From: Berberis thunbergii
Lineage: Eukaryota > Streptophyta > Magnoliopsida > Ranunculales > Berberidaceae
Assembly: GCA_003290165.1 (NCBI GenBank)
Contig: QNQO01000219.1
Span: 434,001-498,000 of the forward strand
Reading direction: 5' to 3'
Length of the DNA: 64,000 nucleotides
Positions within the stretch are counted from its first letter, which is position 1, and each line of letters starts with the position of its first letter. Made by a program: the position numbers and the translations under genes. The notes beneath the pieces were generated by a model. The model was not told where the DNA came from. It saw only the letters and a program-made list of their open reading frames with translations, and did no database searches. Positions 63,061 to 64,000 of the stretch are shown piece after piece.

Positions 63061-63500
63061 AAACAGGGAGTTTTCCTCCCTGTTTTCTCGATTTGTTTTT
63101 CTATTTCTTCGAGCTTATTCTTCACTTTGCTTGTTCTTGCAGGTTCTGGCATCACAAGGGAGTCGAGGGAAGCCGCGAGGAGCGACGGAAGGCCGCCGGC
63201 CAGTCGCGACAGCGAGTCGAAAACAGGGAGTTTTCCCCCTGTTTCTCGATCTGTTTTTATTGTTCTTCAGGGTTTTCTTCACCATTTCTTGTCCTTGCAG
63301 GTTCTAGGATCAAGAGGAAGTCGAGGGAAGCCGCGAGGAGCGACGGAAGGCGGCGAGATCAGCCGCGACAGCGAGTCGAAAACAGGGAGTTTTCCCGACT
63401 TCTCTCGCTCTGTTTTTCGCTGTTTTTCGGTGTTTTCTTCACCATTTTTCATTCTTTGCAGGTCGACCATCACGAGGGAGGCCGAGAGGATCAAAAACGA
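63061..63500 (+). repeat. Triplicated unit of about 160 bp with acceptor-like ends
   Basis: AAACAGGGAGTTTTCC starts three units (63061, 63221 and 63380; periods 160 and 159). Each has TCTCGATCTGTTTTT-like sequence, a T-rich stretch, TTGCAGGT, then GTCGAGGGAAGCCGCGAGGA-like sequence and CGCGACAGCGAGTCGA. The polypyrimidine tract plus TGCAGG in each unit is a good splice acceptor. The third unit is the most diverged. Confidence 0.85.
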
Positions 63501-64000
63501 GCCGCGAGGAGCGAGAACCATGCCGCAACAGCGCCGGTTCTCGCTGGAGAAGACGATCGGCTCTGTGCGGCGGGAATTTCATATTTAAAATCTGATTTTT
63601 GGTTATTCTCACCGCCGGAACTGTTCTGTACCACCACAGAGTGGTTTTGAGCCTTTTTGTCTCGGGATTCGTGCACATTCAATCACTGATCTGCTGTTCG
63701 ACACCATTCGACAAACCAATTGGGTTGTAAACTTTATTTTAAATTTATTTTACTGAATTTTGTGCTAAATTACTAATTACAAGTTATTTCTGAAACTGAT
63801 AATTTGCTTTCACCTTGCATGTTCAAGTAGTTAAATTTGATATGCTTGGTAGTTAGAAGTACTCTTTGTCAAGCTTGAAATAATTTGTTAAGGTTTAAAA
63901 GAACATGTTATAATTTAAATTGAATTTTAACGATCATATTTTCGGTGTAAGCAAGGGATTCTCATCCCTAAGCTTCTCGTAGTTAAATTCAGTAATCTAG

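Larger units (their letters stand above)
62600..64000 (+). mobile_element. LTR-like promoter and leader region, cut by window end
   Basis: CCCTAATTAGGTTTTCTCTC, then TATAAAAG (62719-62726) and a pyrimidine-rich start region look like the promoter and first transcribed part of a plant LTR retrotransposon or of a gene beyond the window. Overlapping open frames of 271 and 274 codons (62773-63588 and 62826-63650) span a triplicated repeat and show no known domain. They are probably by-products of high GC content. The element's ends were not found. Confidence 0.4.

Noticed and set aside
62773..63650. Two overlapping open frames of over 270 codons as a gene
   Set aside because: They overlap in two frames, cross three tandem repeats of 160/159 bp, and show no domain. 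High GC explains the lack of stops.

Overview
This window is nuclear DNA from a flowering plant, almost certainly a eudicot. Genes are split by many short AT-rich introns with GT/AG borders, the proteins are plant or plastid types, and the gaps between genes hold Ty3/gypsy, hAT, MULE, foldback and tRNA-derived SINE sequences. The species cannot be named from the sequence alone.

Four genes were traced exon by exon. (1) ACLB, cytosolic ATP-citrate lyase subunit B, minus strand, 7407 to 2607, 16 coding exons, 608 codons plus stop. (2) A plant homologue of the cyanobacterial iron-sulfur protein LdpA, minus strand, 23543 to 16988, 13 exons, 420 residues. (3) A chloroplast ferroportin-family transporter (SLC40A3/IREG3/MAR1), plus strand, 35930 to 40266, 13 exons, 576 residues. 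(4) A nodal modulator (NOMO) homologue of the ER membrane, minus strand, 57881 to 42958, 27 exons. Its reading frame is broken by an apparent one-base deletion in exon 24. In the first three genes the exon lengths add up to an exact multiple of three. In NOMO the sum is one base short, as expected from the deletion. The four genes have unrelated jobs (acetyl-CoA supply, plastid redox, plastid transport, ER membrane protein biogenesis) and form no pathway.

Layout. 1-1620: decayed gypsy pol. 2607-8330: ACLB. 8330-15030: an accessory island with a hAT-like element nested in another, a broken tau-class GST, GC-rich foldback elements, a hairpin MITE and a SINE. 16988-23543: the LdpA-like gene. Its 3.5 kb fourth intron holds two intact tRNA-Pro(UGG) genes inside minisatellite DNA, plus decayed tRNA 3' ends. 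23774-25400: a hAT element with a perfect 8-bp target duplication. 25915-29053: an LTR-like element with 5-bp duplications. 30817-35451: a Pack-MULE with about 0.5 kb inverted repeats and a 9-bp duplication, carrying three exons of a cyclic-nucleotide-gated channel gene. It ends 479 bp before the ATG of the plastid transporter. 42958-57881: NOMO. 58291-59624: another hAT element and a SINE. 62600-64000: an LTR-like promoter region with a triplicated 160-bp unit, cut by the window edge.

The most unusual feature is the intronic tRNA-Pro and minisatellite locus. Next come the Pack-MULE, the exon-intron-like modules duplicated inside a hAT element, the very GATC-dense repeat, and the NOMO frameshift.
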